From Imbricaverruca yamaguchii (taxonomy: Eukaryota > Arthropoda > Thecostraca > Neoverrucidae), in assembly GCA_034440575.1 (NCBI GenBank), contig JAOTOL010001362.1:487501-551500 (forward strand): 64,000 bases of DNA, read 5' to 3'. The notes under the pieces were generated by a model. It did not search any database. It saw nothing but the letters and a program-made list of their open reading frames with translations, and was not told where the DNA came from. The position numbers and the translations under genes are program-made. Shown piece after piece: positions 33,515 through 43,853 of this stretch (its first letter is position 1; each line of letters opens with the position of its first letter).

Positions 33515-33812
33515 CAGGACAGGTCAGGACAGGACACGACACGACAGGACAGGACAGGACAGGATACAACAGGACAAGACAGGACAGGACAGGACAGGAC
33601 AGGACAGGACAGGACAGGACAGGACAGGACACGACACGACAGGACAGGACAGGACAGGGCAGGACAGGACAGAACAGGATACGGCACGACACGACACGAC
33701 ACGATACGACAGGACAGGACAGGGCAGGATAGGACACGACAGGACAGGGCAGGATAGGACACGACAGGACACGACACGACACGACATGACAGGACAGGGC
33801 AGGGCAGGACAG
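33515..33812. repeat. (GGACA)n pentanucleotide array
   Basis: About 58 units, mostly GGACA, with CGACA, GGATA, GGGCA and similar variants. Higher-order patches such as ACACGACACGACA recur. Open frames on both strands are artefacts. Confidence 0.98.
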
Positions 33813-33981
33813 GTCGGCGCGCGACTCGTGCGCCTGCCGCAGCCCTCCAGCTCCGCCAGGCTCGCGGGCTCGTCAACGGCCGGTCGTACGGCTGAGCGTA
33901 AACAGAGAGGGGATGGAGCGGTTAGGTTAAAGTAAAGGAGGTGAGAGGAAGAGGGGAAAATGGAGAGGGGGTGAGCGACGT

Positions 33982-34071
<90 letters not shown>

Positions 34072-34080
34072 AGGGGAGCA
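33813..34080. repeat. GC-rich flank and (AG)n microsatellite
   Basis: 33986-34070 is an uninterrupted AG run of about 85 bp. The preceding 170 bp is GC-rich and then purine-rich. Confidence 0.95.
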
Positions 34081-35146
34081 AAGGACATACACAAAATATC
34101 GCGGCTGGTTCATTTAACACACCGGCGCCTGCGGGCATCGGAACAGGCACGCACCAACAAATGGTAGGTCTGGGTGCGGTACACCTGATGCACCTGCACA
34201 TTCCACCACACCCAGAGAGATGCATTCGTGAACTGCGTCACGGCAAGATGAGAAATACATACTCGCGACTTCAGGCCCAACGTTGCCATGCAACACCTGT
34301 AAACGTAGTGCGAACCCTCACTGGCATATGGCAGTTTGATGTGATCCCTAGACTCGCGGCGTTTTAAGGAACGGTCTAAAATGGATTGCAATGTCTGCTG
34401 CCCTCCCCCATAATGGTCGTATAGTGGCCGACTTAGCTTGGCAATCAGCTGTTTTGCACACATGTAACATTTGACCTGACATGGTGGGCTAGCCAATGAT
34501 GCCAGGCGATCAAATGTAGTCTTCGTCCCGACACCTTGTGACGTGGAACATCCCTTCTTTTGCTATATTTCGTTAGCTTACCCCGTATGAAGTAGTCAGG
34601 AGGGGGAGTGGTTGCACCGACCCCTGTGTCCACGAAGGCGGCGAACTGTCAAATGACGGTGAGGCTTGATTAGGCTTTAGACATTTTGAGGCGATTTATC
34701 CCTCCAATGGCGGCGGAGGTCATGACGCACAAGAGAGAGAGAGAGCGTGCTCAAAAAAACAACGCACCAAAACCAAAGTGAGACGCCGCCAACTGAACAT
34801 CCCACCAACAATTTGCCTAGGCGAGATCCTGTAGTCATTTCTCAGCGACCGCCAGTCTCTCGGCGCACAGAAGGTGACTCCTCGAGTAAAACACTTTGTT
34901 TACGCTGCAGGCATGCGACGAGGGTCTGAAAACATCGCACACGTCGCAGAAGCGGCCCCGGGGAGCGGAAAGAGCAGCGGCATCTGCGCCTGAGTACTGC
35001 CACCAAGGTGAGTGTCTGCTTTCGGATTCCTGTGCACATCTTCCAAGCAGGATGTTCTTCGGCTGGGAACATGAAGCTTGGAGGCGAGGACTGGCCTTGC
35101 CTACACTTATGAGCGTTGCGCGGACCAATACGCCTGGAACGACAAA
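34081..35146. other. No gene recognised
   Basis: A minus-strand frame at 34110-34496 (128 codons, with several Cys and His) is open, but I cannot match it to any family and it lacks splice or start context. I leave it uncalled. Confidence 0.35.
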
Positions 35147-35371
35147 TGTTCCCTTACCTTTTCTTGCCTTTTCTTGCACCTGGAATGAACTGGTCTTTAT
35201 AAGTTTTTATAACATCCCAATTATTCGGCCGGTTCGCTGCGAATCCGCGGTTGTATTCCAATAATAGCATCTGCATGTCGTCAGTCGTCACATTGATCGA
35301 TGGTCCTAGCTATCGGCAGCCCGCTAGGAAGGTCGCGATGTAGTATGGGAAAAGTCGGATGAATCTCGTGT
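35147..35371. repeat. Dispersed direct duplication, copy 1
   Basis: About 225 bp, from GTTCCCTTACC to GGATGAATCTCGTGT, repeated at 35998-36222 in the same orientation with roughly 15 substitutions and a small indel. Shared words include TGAACTGGTCTTTATAAG and GTCACATTGATCGATG. On the minus strand both copies keep an open frame of about 45 codons (containing TTDDMQMLLLEY). Many of the differences change residues, so it may not be coding. Confidence 0.88.
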
Positions 35372-35997
35372 CTGAATCCATTTGATTGCGACAATTGCAC
35401 TTTGTTTTACAATACCGAGAATCCAGCTTCGCATGCACATGTGGCCGTGATTGTGAAGGGTGTGCACGTCGCGCGCTGCGATCGCGGGAAGAATCGCCGC
35501 GTTGTATCTGCTTTCCACCAACCGCCTTTCGTTTCCACATCGCCAACTTCCCAGTGCAGCCTTCAACCTTATCTTCGGCTACGAAGCGATGCTTTCCGCC
35601 CGTATTGCATGCTTCACCTCATTGAGCAGTGTGAAGATATCCGCCGAATAAGCGGATCCTCGAACCAGCTGGTCAGCGAATCCACCGTGCTCGAAATCGC
35701 CAGCCAGATTGTCCTTGTACTCACGCAGCAATAAAGCGATATCGACGACAAGCACGTATGGTCGCGTGCAAACTCGTCCGGTCGACAAACCAGTGCACTT
35801 CCGTGTGGTACAACAGCACGTGCACAGAGCCCAGCTATCCACATGAGCATTTGGACAGCGGGTGGTTCGGCGGTCTGTCCGGAATACAGGTGACTGCTTG
35901 CACAGCCTGTATCGGAGTCGGCTGCAAGTGTCCGGAGGTAGCCATTGGATGCGGGAGTGTGTCGATGGAGGGCGCAGTGGATATTGACGGCGTGCAG
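35372..35997. other. Spacer between duplicated blocks, open frames of unknown meaning
   Basis: A plus-strand frame (about 35363-35734) and a minus-strand frame (35579-35842) are both open for about 90-120 codons. The minus frame has an alternating acidic and hydrophobic pattern with LLLREYKDN, faintly like the LLLEYDREF of the flanking repeats. I recognise no family and do not call a gene. Confidence 0.3.
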
Positions 35998-36222
35998 GGT
36001 TCCCTTACCGTTTTACCTTTTCTTGCACCTGAAATGAACTGGTCTTTATAAGTTTTTATAGCATCGCAATTATTCGGGCGATTCGTTGCGAATTCGCGGT
36101 CGTATTCCAATAACAGCATCTGCATGTCGTCAGTCGTCACATTGATCGATGTTCCTAGCTATCGGCAGCCCGTTAAGAAGGTCGCGATGTAGTATGGGAA
36201 AATTCGGATGAATCTTGTGCCG
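35998..36222. repeat. Dispersed direct duplication, copy 2
   Basis: Partner of 35147-35371. It is flanked by GTGGATATTGACGGCG words at about 35970 and 36243, which suggests further local duplication around it. Confidence 0.88.
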
Positions 36223-36479
36223 ACTATTGACGGCGCGCAGGGTGGATATTGACGGCGCGACGGCTACACCACCTGGTGTGGCAGCTGCGACGGTGGTGAT
36301 GAGCTTCACCACCAAGCCTACTGGCATGCACGACATCGAATAGCATTCAGCAGGAGCATCTGGCCAATTTTTCAAGGCCGATGCCTTTTTGACTGTTGCC
36401 ACAGTCGGTGTTCCTCGGAGGGACTAGAACCCTGAAATGAACATGTCTGGACATGGCCCCCTGTGACCAGCCCATTGCA

Positions 36480-36830
36480 ATGCGCCTTGAGCCCGTCAGC
36501 GCCGGCATCGTCCGGCGTTTCCAGTCGTCTCGCCGAAGCTCCGCCGCGGGCTGCCGCACCTGTGTGTGCGGAACGACCGCGGAGGTGCCCTTCGGTTGGC
36601 GGCGTGACCACTCGGCAGCTGCTGCTGCCGCAGTGGAGCGGCTGGCTAACGGCGGCCGCCGGCGGATTCGTCCGCCCGCGGCCCGTCCGTGCCTGCCACA
36701 ACCCCAATCTGCTGCACTCCGCCAGCTTCGGGGTCAGCGGCGGCGGCACGTAAAGTCGGCTGAGGCTGGCGCGGACGCGGCCGGGGCTGGCGCCGGCTCG
36801 GCGATGCCGCTCGGATGCGGTCGGTTCGAG
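36480..36830. other. CpG island
   Basis: CpG-rich (CGGCGGCCGCC, GCGGCCCGTCCG). No coding or TATA evidence. Open frames on both strands are compositional. Confidence 0.4.
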
Positions 36831-37365
36831 ACTTGTGCTCGACTCAAACTTTTGGAGTCGACTCACATGTGAGTCATAGATCTTGAGGTCTGACTCGACT
36901 CGCGACTCAAACAGACTGACAGAAATTTGGATCGATTCAGATCCGACTCAGTGGCATCAGTCTCATGAGCCGTATGATTCAGTGCGCACTGCCCACACAT
37001 GGTATTTGAATGATTGACTCATGATTCGACTCATTTTTTTGGAAAGATGTGATTCAACTCACGACTCAAGATATATTTTGTGGAGGGGCGGGGATGGCCG
37101 AGTGTTTAAGGTGTCGGGCTGTGGGTACCAAAGGTCCCGGGTTCGACTCTAGCGCCACTCAGGACATTTCCCAATCCCGCGGCCTACCGGCGATACAGTG
37201 TGGGCGGCGCCATTAGCCGTGAATGTGCATAAAGTGTGTCGTGAACCAACCAATAAACAAACAAACAGTATATTTTGTGGCAAGGAATCGATTCAACTCA
37301 CGACTCATCCAAAAACGATTGATTCGTGAGTCGATTATCGATTCCACTCGAGTCGAGCACACGTC
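36831..37365. repeat. Cryptic GACTC/GAGTC-rich tract
   Basis: Frequent GACTC, GATTC and GAGTC words (for example GACTCGACTCGCGACTCAAA, GATTCAACTCACGACTCA at 37051 and 37290). It is an old simple repeat that now reads as interspersed ACTCGACTC and GATTCACTC. SINE-A has inserted into it at 37084. Confidence 0.7.
37072..37280 (+). mobile_element. SINE-A, intact, with 12-bp TSD
   Basis: An 185-bp element (37084-37268) between identical TATATTTTGTGG repeats (37072-37083 and 37269-37280). It begins AGGGGCGGGGATGGCCGAGT (A box, tRNA-Ser/Leu-like), with B box GGGTTCGACTCTAGCGCC, then CCCAATCCCGCGGCC and GTGTGGGCGGCGCCATTAGC. The tail is TGTCGTGAACCAACCAATAA followed by (ACAA)n. This is the best copy of a family also seen at 13000, 19975 and 45947. 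Pol III would transcribe it and a LINE would supply the reverse transcriptase. Confidence 0.93.
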
Positions 37366-37450
37366 TGGTCGGCTCGCGCCCGGCGGGCCGGCGCCGGACG
37401 GACCGGCGTCGTTGCCGGGCGGCGGCGGCTGGCGATGATTAATTCAGTCG
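37366..37450. other. Short GC-rich block
   Basis: CGGCGGGCCGGCGCCGG-type words next to the GACTC tract. No further evidence. Confidence 0.4.
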
Positions 37451-37800
37451 GCGGTTTCCAGAACGCGTCCGGCTGTCATGCCGATCGAATGAAACGATTC
37501 AGAACGTGCGCCGGCCTTCCTGTCCGCCGTGCCAGGACTGGGCGGCGAGAGAGGCGGTGGAAGTGCGCTTTTCAGGGGCGCGGAGGTCGAGTGAGCCGTA
37601 TTCTCCGCAGCGTGAAGCAAATTTTATCACCAGTGAGGTTTCCTTCAACTAGCGGAAAGATAACTATCGCGACGAACCCGGCCGTGGAAGACACAGCCAT
37701 GCACATTTTGACAGGCTTATAATTGCAACAAAGTAACATTAAATGTAATTAATTAGTACTGAACCCAAAATGGTTAGGGTTACATTATTTATCCACGAAA
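37451..37800. other. No recognised feature
   Basis: Mixed to AT-rich DNA with no repeat or exon. Confidence 0.35.
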
Positions 37801-37835
37801 ATTGTGCGAACAGTGCGTTTTCTCGGATGAAAATT

Positions 37836-37867
<32 letters not shown>

Positions 37868-37975
37868 AATATAGGTATATGTATAAATAGACATATATAT
37901 AAATGGAACAGTGCGTTTTCTTGGATGGAACTTTGTATATATATATATACATATATATATATAAATAGACTACAT
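37801..37975. repeat. Duplicated TA-rich microsatellite block
   Basis: ACAGTGCGTTTTCTCGGATG (37810) and ACAGTGCGTTTTCTTGGATG (about 37908) each lead into a TATATATATACATATATATA run. The whole block of about 98 bp was duplicated in tandem, with GTATAAATAGACATA variants between. Confidence 0.85.
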
Positions 37976-38154
37976 TTTCATGCCTTCATGTCTACACCTA
38001 GTGTTTCGTGACGGTACGGCATTTTCAAAGAGAAATATGAGCGTCAAGTGTGGTGTTTTAATGCTAATTCTTGTATGATTAGATCTGCTTAAACTGACCC
38101 TGAATGATTACGTTGGACGAATTGTGCACGTCGCTGGCGAGCTGATTGTAGGAG

Positions 38155-38612
38155 AACACCTGGGATCTTGTTACCAGGGCAGGGCAACACCTGGGATCTT
38201 GTTGCCATGGCAGGCCAACACCTGGGTTCTTGGTACCAGGGCAGGGTAACACCTGGGATCTTGTTACCGGGGCAGGGCAACACCTGGGTTCTTGGTACCA
38301 GGGCAGGGCAACACCTGGGATCTTGTTACCGGGGGAGGGCAACACCTGGGTTCTTGTTACCAGGACAGGGCAACACCTGGGATCTTGCTACCAGGGCACG
38401 GCAACACCTGGGATCTTGTTACCAGGGCAGGGCAACACCTGGGATCTTGTTACCAGGGCAGGGCAACACCTGGGATCTTGTTACCAGGGCAGGACAACAC
38501 CTGGGTCCTTGTTGCGAGGGCAGGGTAACACCTGGGATCTTGTTACCAGGGCAGGGCAACACCTGGGCTCTTAGTACCAGGGCAGGGACACATCTGGGTT
38601 CTTGTTGCGAGG
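38155..38612. repeat. 31-bp tandem array, about 15 copies
   Basis: Units close to AACACCTGGGATCTTGTTAC plus CAGGGCAGGGC. Variants alternate GATCTTG/GTTCTTG and CCAGG/CGGGG. As 31 is not a multiple of three the frame cycles, and all three forward frames are open in parts. Not coding. Confidence 0.95.
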
Positions 38613-39458
38613 GCCCCGGATGGGCAAAGCTCCCCACATTTTTGGATGGGATGGAGAATGAGGGCGAATGAGGAAGCAAAACCTGTTGGTCGCAGAGTCT
38701 TACGATTAATGTTCTTTGTTAGAAATGCACTTCTTGAGTGGGATTGTAGCGGTTCGACCCATAACAAGCAGCAACTTCGGATTCAGAATCGCTTGGTGTT
38801 TTCCAAGCATGTCAAAATCTAAGCAGTGCTTGCAGGGGTACCGAACGGCAGCTGGATGGTGGGCCATACCGCTGGCCCGACGTCGACACCGCTTCACGGC
38901 TGGCAAGGCGCAGCCCGGTGCCGCGACAATGCGAAGGCCTGGTGACAGGGTGAGTGCGCTCTTCACGACAGGGCCACGCCTGTCCTTTGTGCCGATGCCA
39001 GGCGGCCGGTGTGCCTCCTGTCCGTCGATGCGGAAAATAATCGGTACGACGGCGGCGTCTGGGCGCCGAACATAGCTTGGCCGGTCCGACGGTCGCGTAA
39101 TCAACAGGTGGCGGCGGTTCTGGGGCGCGGCCTTCGGCGGCAAACACGCGGTCGGGAACGCCTACCTCATCGAAAGCATCGGCTACTTGTCGGCCGTCTT
39201 CAGAGAAAGTGACAGTACACTGTCACGTTGCTTTCAGACCCCCCCCCCCGCACACACACAGCGATGCCAAAGGGTTTCTGGTTTGCTTTAAAGTGCGGGC
39301 GAGCCGTGTGATGCTACTTTCTTCTCCCGTTGATGGGCGGGTACATTCCATCTTGTGTGTTGTCTTCTTTTAGCCAACCATCGTCTAAAGGTAATTATTT
39401 CTCGCTGGAGAGCTGCACAAAAAAGGAATAGGCTAAGTAATAGGCCTACCTTTCCAAT
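38613..39458. other. No gene recognised; GC-rich middle
   Basis: 38850-39200 is GC-rich with open frames on both strands but no domain. A C run lies at 39239-39249. Confidence 0.4.
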
Positions 39459-39495
39459 GTAAAGAGAGAGAGAGAGAGAGAGAGAGGGAGGGAGG

Positions 39496-39542
<47 letters not shown>

Positions 39543-39609
39543 CTGGACAGGCAGCACACAAATGTAGGTTTGCACTGCATCACATACCCAGAGAGTTTTT
39601 TTATTTTTT

Positions 39610-39683
<74 letters not shown>

Positions 39684-39696
39684 TTTTGGGGAGAGG

Positions 39697-39728
<32 letters not shown>

Positions 39729-39745
39729 TATATATATATATGGGG
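39459..39745. repeat. (AG)n, (TA)n and (GA)n microsatellite cluster
   Basis: AG runs with GGGA interruptions at 39461-39537, TA runs at 39610-39680, and GA runs then TA at 39690-39742. A T-rich stretch (GAGAGTTTTTTTATTTTTTT) precedes the TA run. Confidence 0.97.
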
Positions 39746-40330
39746 GAGACTTTCCCAGCCTGTGCTGTGTCCTTACCCGAGGTGGCGCGGCGGATCAAAC
39801 GACGGCCGCCCAAGGAATCCACCAGTGGGTGGGTCGCGTAATTCGTCCCGATTATTCCGAATAAACCTATGCAAATGCGGCGTCAAATTACAGTCGCCGG
39901 CCAGAAGTCGCCGGCTCGTTAATGGGCACCTGTGTGGCGGCAGCCGCGCGGGCAGTGGGCGGCCGAGCGAGCCGCCACGTCCCGCCGCGATCTGATGCGG
40001 CCGCGGCGACTCGCTCTGTCTGTCCACGCGTGCGCGTGTGCGTGTGTGTGTGCGTGTGCCGGCCGCCGGCGTCGACGTGTCGCTACACAGGTGTAGCCGC
40101 TCGTTAGCGGCGGCCGCTGGCGGGCACAGTCCCGGACGGTGTTCAGGGGCGGCGCCCGGGCCGGATAGCGACGCGCCGGCCACTGGGCCACTGTGTCGGC
40201 GGTGTCGGCGACGCTGGCTGTGGGCTCGTGCACATGGGTGTCGAGTGCACATGGGTGTGGGACGAGGGATGACAGCTGGTGCACATGGGTGTTGATTTGG
40301 CGCACGTTGGGGATGGGTCCTCCTCCTAGT
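39746..40330. other. CpG island with octamer
   Basis: CpG-rich, with the octamer ATGCAAAT at 39869-39876 flanked by CCT and GCGG. It contains a GTGTGCGTGTGCG stretch (40030-40060) and repeated GCACATGGGTGT words (40228-40292). No transcript or protein evidence. Confidence 0.45.
40228..40295. repeat. GTGCACATGGGTGT short repeat, 3 copies
   Basis: The word GTGCACATGGGTGT occurs at about 40228, 40246 and 40279 with unequal spacing. Confidence 0.75.
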
Positions 40331-40639
40331 GTCTTCTCGGCCCATGAATGATGTTCATGTTTCACGTGGGATCATAGGGCGGACCCGCAGTCTGTGTTCG
40401 CTCTTCCACTGCGTCCATGCATTGGGCTCCCAGTGATGTTGAGAAACTAACACCACTGCTGTTGCGTACACTCTTTAATGAACCCACATCTCGCCAACGT
40501 TCAGCACAACATTTGCACGCACAGTATGCACACCAGACAGCCGACATCAGCACCTGGTGGCAGACCGAACAGGCCATCCCCATCGGTCCCCGACAACCGG
40601 CGGCCACGAGCGGCCACGGCCACATCGGCCACCGGTGGC

Positions 40640-40912
40640 CGGCAACCTCGTACTCGTCGGCCATCCCCTGCTGACCGGCCATCCCGTGCTGATTGGCAAT
40701 ACCGCATTTGACGGCAATCCCATGCTGATTGCAATATCGCACTGGCAGGCAATCCCGTGCTGGTTGGGAATACCGACCTTGCCGGCAATCCCGTGCTGAT
40801 CAGAAATACCGCACTAGCCGGCAATCCCGTGCTCGTCGGCAATTCATTGCTGACCGGCAATCCCGTGCTGGTTGGCAATACCGCACTGGCCGGCAATCCC
40901 GTGCCTGGCAAC
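40640..40912. repeat. 18/36-bp GGCAATCCCGTGCTG array
   Basis: Alternating half-units GGCAATCCCGTGCTGRTT and GGCAATACCGCACTGGCC, about 15 half-units in total, several degenerate. On the reverse strand it translates as Thr-Gly-Leu-Pro-Ala-Ser-type runs, which is a by-product of period 18. Confidence 0.88.
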
Positions 40913-41499
40913 ATCTGAGAAAGCCATGGAATCGCCAGAAGCAAATCCTGGGACGTGACCTAGGACCATGATGGATGCCAGGTGGCCATGCCGTCGGACC
41001 GCGAGGGATGACAGCTAAGCGGATCATAGGCTTGCAGGATGAACAGCAGGTGCACAAGTCGCACGGTTGCACCGGGCAACAAACATGCAGTTGCTGGCTT
41101 TTAATGGGCATCACCTCGGCAGGTATGAACACCACGCCGGCTCATAACGGACAGGTGTCGTACACTCAGTAGAACCAACAGCTGAAGCGGATTATAAGAT
41201 CGTGCCGGGACGGTCTGTGAGGAAGGTTATGAGGCCATCAGCTGGGTACAAGGCCGTGCTGAAGCATCAGCCAGACGAGAGTAAATCATCACTGGACACG
41301 AGCTGTGTAACTCTAAGCGCATCAGATTGGTAGCTGAGCAGCTTTCAATCAACACTGCTGGTGATTTTGATGGGCTGGGAGACGTGAGAGGCAGCTATCG
41401 ATCCAATATCGACATTATACGCTATTTATTGGAGTTGGTTGGCGAACAGCCGGCGCAGACCCATGCAACTAGTTGGATTCATTATCCTCTGCAGGTTCG
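40913..41499. other. No gene recognised
   Basis: Average composition. I see nothing in it beyond short frames. Confidence 0.4.
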
Positions 41500-42062
41500 A
41501 TTTTGTCTGAGGTCGCTCCCGCGTGCCCGGCGTGCAGCATCACCGTCAGTGGCCGCCTGCAGGTGGGCCCGTGTATGTACACCGTGTCAGCGCCGCCCCT
41601 CGCCGCTGTCCTGCCGCGCCAGGACCGATGACACGGCGCGACTGGCCCGGCGCCGGGAACACGATCGCTGCAGCGTCCGCCGCGACCCGCGCAACACGCC
41701 CGCCGTCGTGTTCACCTCCGACGCGGGCGTGCGACAGCTGTCGCGCGGTTCGCACCTTTGCGCCGGCCGCCGCCGGCCGCCGCGGCGAGGTCGGCGCGCG
41801 CACCGGGCGACTCGCGACGACAGCGGCGAGCGAGCGCGGCGACGACTGTTTTGATTGATCCCTCGCTGTGACGCGGCCCGTGTGGGAGGCGACGCGGCGC
41901 CCGGCGCGCGCCCAGAGCGCATGCAAATCGCGCCGACGGCGGCGGCGGCATGCATAAATCGGCGCTGCTTCCCGGCGGCCGGACGCTGTATAAGGCCGGC
42001 TCGGCGCGACCGTGGGCGACGCGCCAATCACGGTGGCCATGCAGCGGCGCGTCGCTCCGTTG
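41500..42062. other. CpG island
   Basis: Strong CpG island (CGCCGGCCGCCGCCGGCCGC, GACGGCGGCGGCGGC). Its right part holds a promoter-like cluster described separately. The long frames on both strands are compositional. Confidence 0.5.
41915..42030 (+). promoter_or_regulatory. Candidate core promoter: octamer, TATA, CCAAT
   Basis: The octamer ATGCAAAT is at 41921-41928, followed by GCATGCATAAATC and a TATA-like TATAAG at 41989-41994 in a GC-rich setting; CCAATCA is near 42021. If TATA is used, initiation would fall near 42020. No downstream gene is recognised, because a 43-bp array starts at 42065, so this is only a motif-based call. Confidence 0.3.
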
Positions 42063-42064
42063 CA

Positions 42065-42640
42065 TGGATATGGTGCGGCCCGCAGAGGCGTCGCCAGGGA
42101 GGCTGCAGAGATACGGTGTGGTCTGTAGAGGTGTCATTATGGAGGCTGCAGAGATATGGTGCGGTCCGTAGAGGCGTCACTGGGGGTGATGCAAAGATAT
42201 GGTGTGGTCTGTAGAGGTGTCACTAGGAATACTGCAGACATGGTGTGGTCTGTAGAGATGTCGCCAGGGAGGCTTCAGAGATATGGTGCGGTCTGTAGAG
42301 GTGTCATTATGGAGGCTGCAGAGATATGGTGCGGTCCGTAGAGGCGTCACTAGGGGTGAAAAAGGGGTGTATCTGCAGACATATGGTGTGGTCTGTAGAG
42401 GTGTCCAAGGAGAGATAGTGTAGGGTCATTATGAATACTGCAGACATATGGTGTGGTCTGTAGAGATGTCGCCAGGGAGGCTTCAGAGATATGGTGCGGT
42501 CTGTAGAGGTGTCGCCGTGGACCCTACAGAGATGTGGTGCGATCCGTAGAGGCATCACCAGGGAGAGTGCAGGGATATGGTGTGGTTAGTCGAGTTGTCG
42601 CTATGAACACTAGATAGATATGGTGCGATCCCTAGAGGCG
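42065..42640. repeat. 43-bp tandem array, about 13 copies
   Basis: Units contain GAGATATGGTGCGGTCTGTA then GAGGTGTC and a variable GCCAGGGAGGCT or ATTATGGAGGCT part. Starts fall near 42069, 42112, 42156, 42197, 42240, 42283, 42325, 42383, 42446, 42490, 42533, 42577 and 42617. Two alternating spacer types suggest higher-order repeats. Confidence 0.92.
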
Positions 42641-43352
42641 TCGTCAGGGAGAATGCCGATATTTGATGCGGCTCGTAGTCAAATCTCCAGGGATGCTTCA
42701 GAAATACACCATCTCTGCTGGTCCAATACACGTTCGATCGAGTCCTTTGGAGTGCCGCCCACAACACTTCCGCCCTGTCCATGTCGGAGCTGCACGTGTT
42801 GATGCGCATGGCGGTGTGACCGCGCCGTCAACGGCGTAGTTTTGACGAGCGTCACTGCACTGCGCCACTCGGCTGCGGAGAGAGCCAGGTGGATGGGTTC
42901 AGAGCAGGCTCGGCACCGGCTCTCCGCGGGCGGGCGCCAAAGGTCGTGTTCCCGCTCCGGAGCGAGCTCGGCCCAACAACCGGCCGACACGCGGGCCCTT
43001 CCGACGGCGACGGCCACGCCAGTCTTCCGCATCAGATAGCGGAGCCGCAGACAGCGGGGCAGCTCCGGATGGGCCGCAACGAGGCGTCGGCCGTCCATCA
43101 CCCTGCAGCCGCCGCGCCTGTGTCCATCACCCTGCAGCTCTTCATAAAGCGTGACGGCGTGTTGAGCCGATGTAGCTGGTTGGTGTAGGCTGTCGGCGGC
43201 GTTAATCACAGTGAGTAGGCGAGACACCGGTCGGCTACGGCCGGGCGCCAGTCATCCCCCCCGAGTACCAGAGTACGACTACGTCCCGTGCGGACGCAGT
43301 CGTGGGCAGACTCGGAGGCGGTCGCTGTTCTTGGATCGTGGAAAGCGGCGCG
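42641..43352. other. GC-rich DNA, no gene recognised
   Basis: 42830-43160 is CpG-rich. CATCACCCTGCAG occurs twice (about 43098 and 43125). Nothing else identified. Confidence 0.4.
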
Positions 43353-43541
43353 GAATGGCCGGTGGGAGGGGACGAGTGGTCAAGGGTGAGTTGCTCGTCT
43401 CGCAATCGAAAGGTTGTGGGTTCGAGTCTCACCTGTCGCTACTCTTCGCCCGCGATCAATCGGCGTGAGCGGTTGGCGACGCTGCATGACTCAGCGGTCG
43501 ACGTGTCGTAAAGCCAATAATCCACCAGAATGGCCGGTGGG
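43353..43541 (+). mobile_element. SINE-C, intact, perfect 14-bp TSD
   Basis: A 161-bp element (43367-43527) between two copies of GAATGGCCGGTGGG (43353-43366 and 43528-43541). The head is tRNA-like: GACGAGTGGTCAAGGGTGAG (A-box region), then GGTTGTGGGTTCGAGTCTCA (B box). The body includes CTCTTCGCCCGCGATCAATC. The 3' part GACGC-tgca-TGAC-tcagcg-GTCG-ac-GTGTC forms a hairpin, followed by GTAAAGCCAATAATCCACCA. Other copies lie at 13985-14061 and 53619-53712. The 3' hairpin and tail resemble the free-standing miniature retroposons. Confidence 0.92.
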
Positions 43542-43721
43542 CTGTCGCAGTGTGCGGTCGCAGATCCCGTCTGCTGCTCTCGCTGCGCGGCTTTTTCGGC
43601 ACCGGTGACAGTCGGCGACGTGTCTCGCTGCGACGTGTCGACAGCTTCACAGGGGAGCCGTCACAGTCCGCACGACGACGTCGCCACTCCGCACCGCCGA
43701 TGGTCGTCCCGTCTGAACAGA
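43542..43721. other. No recognised feature
   Basis: GC-rich DNA directly after the SINE. No feature seen. Confidence 0.35.
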
Positions 43722-43853
43722 GGAAGCACGGTGGTGCACCGAAAACGGCGCGAGAACATCACATTTGAACACAGAAGGCACGGCGGTGCACTGGAAGCGG
43801 CGCGAGAACATCACATTTGGACACAGGAGGCACGCACTGGATGTGGCGCGAAA
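43722..43853. repeat. About 55-bp tandem repeat, 2.5 copies
   Basis: GGCGCGAGAACATCACATTT occurs at about 43748 and 43798, each preceded by GGTGCAC and followed by GACACAG. A third, partial unit ends GATGTGGCGCGAAAC. Confidence 0.9.

Noticed and set aside
34110..34496. A 128-codon Cys/His-containing minus-strand frame
   Set aside because: Cys and His are not arranged as a known zinc finger and no family is recognisable.
38155..38612. A regular repeat array that could be mistaken for CRISPR
   Set aside because: Units are directly tandem with no unique spacers, and the genome is eukaryotic.
43367..43440. tRNA gene on the plus strand
   Set aside because: tRNA-like head without a closing acceptor stem, inside a 161-bp element with a perfect TSD; treated as SINE-C.
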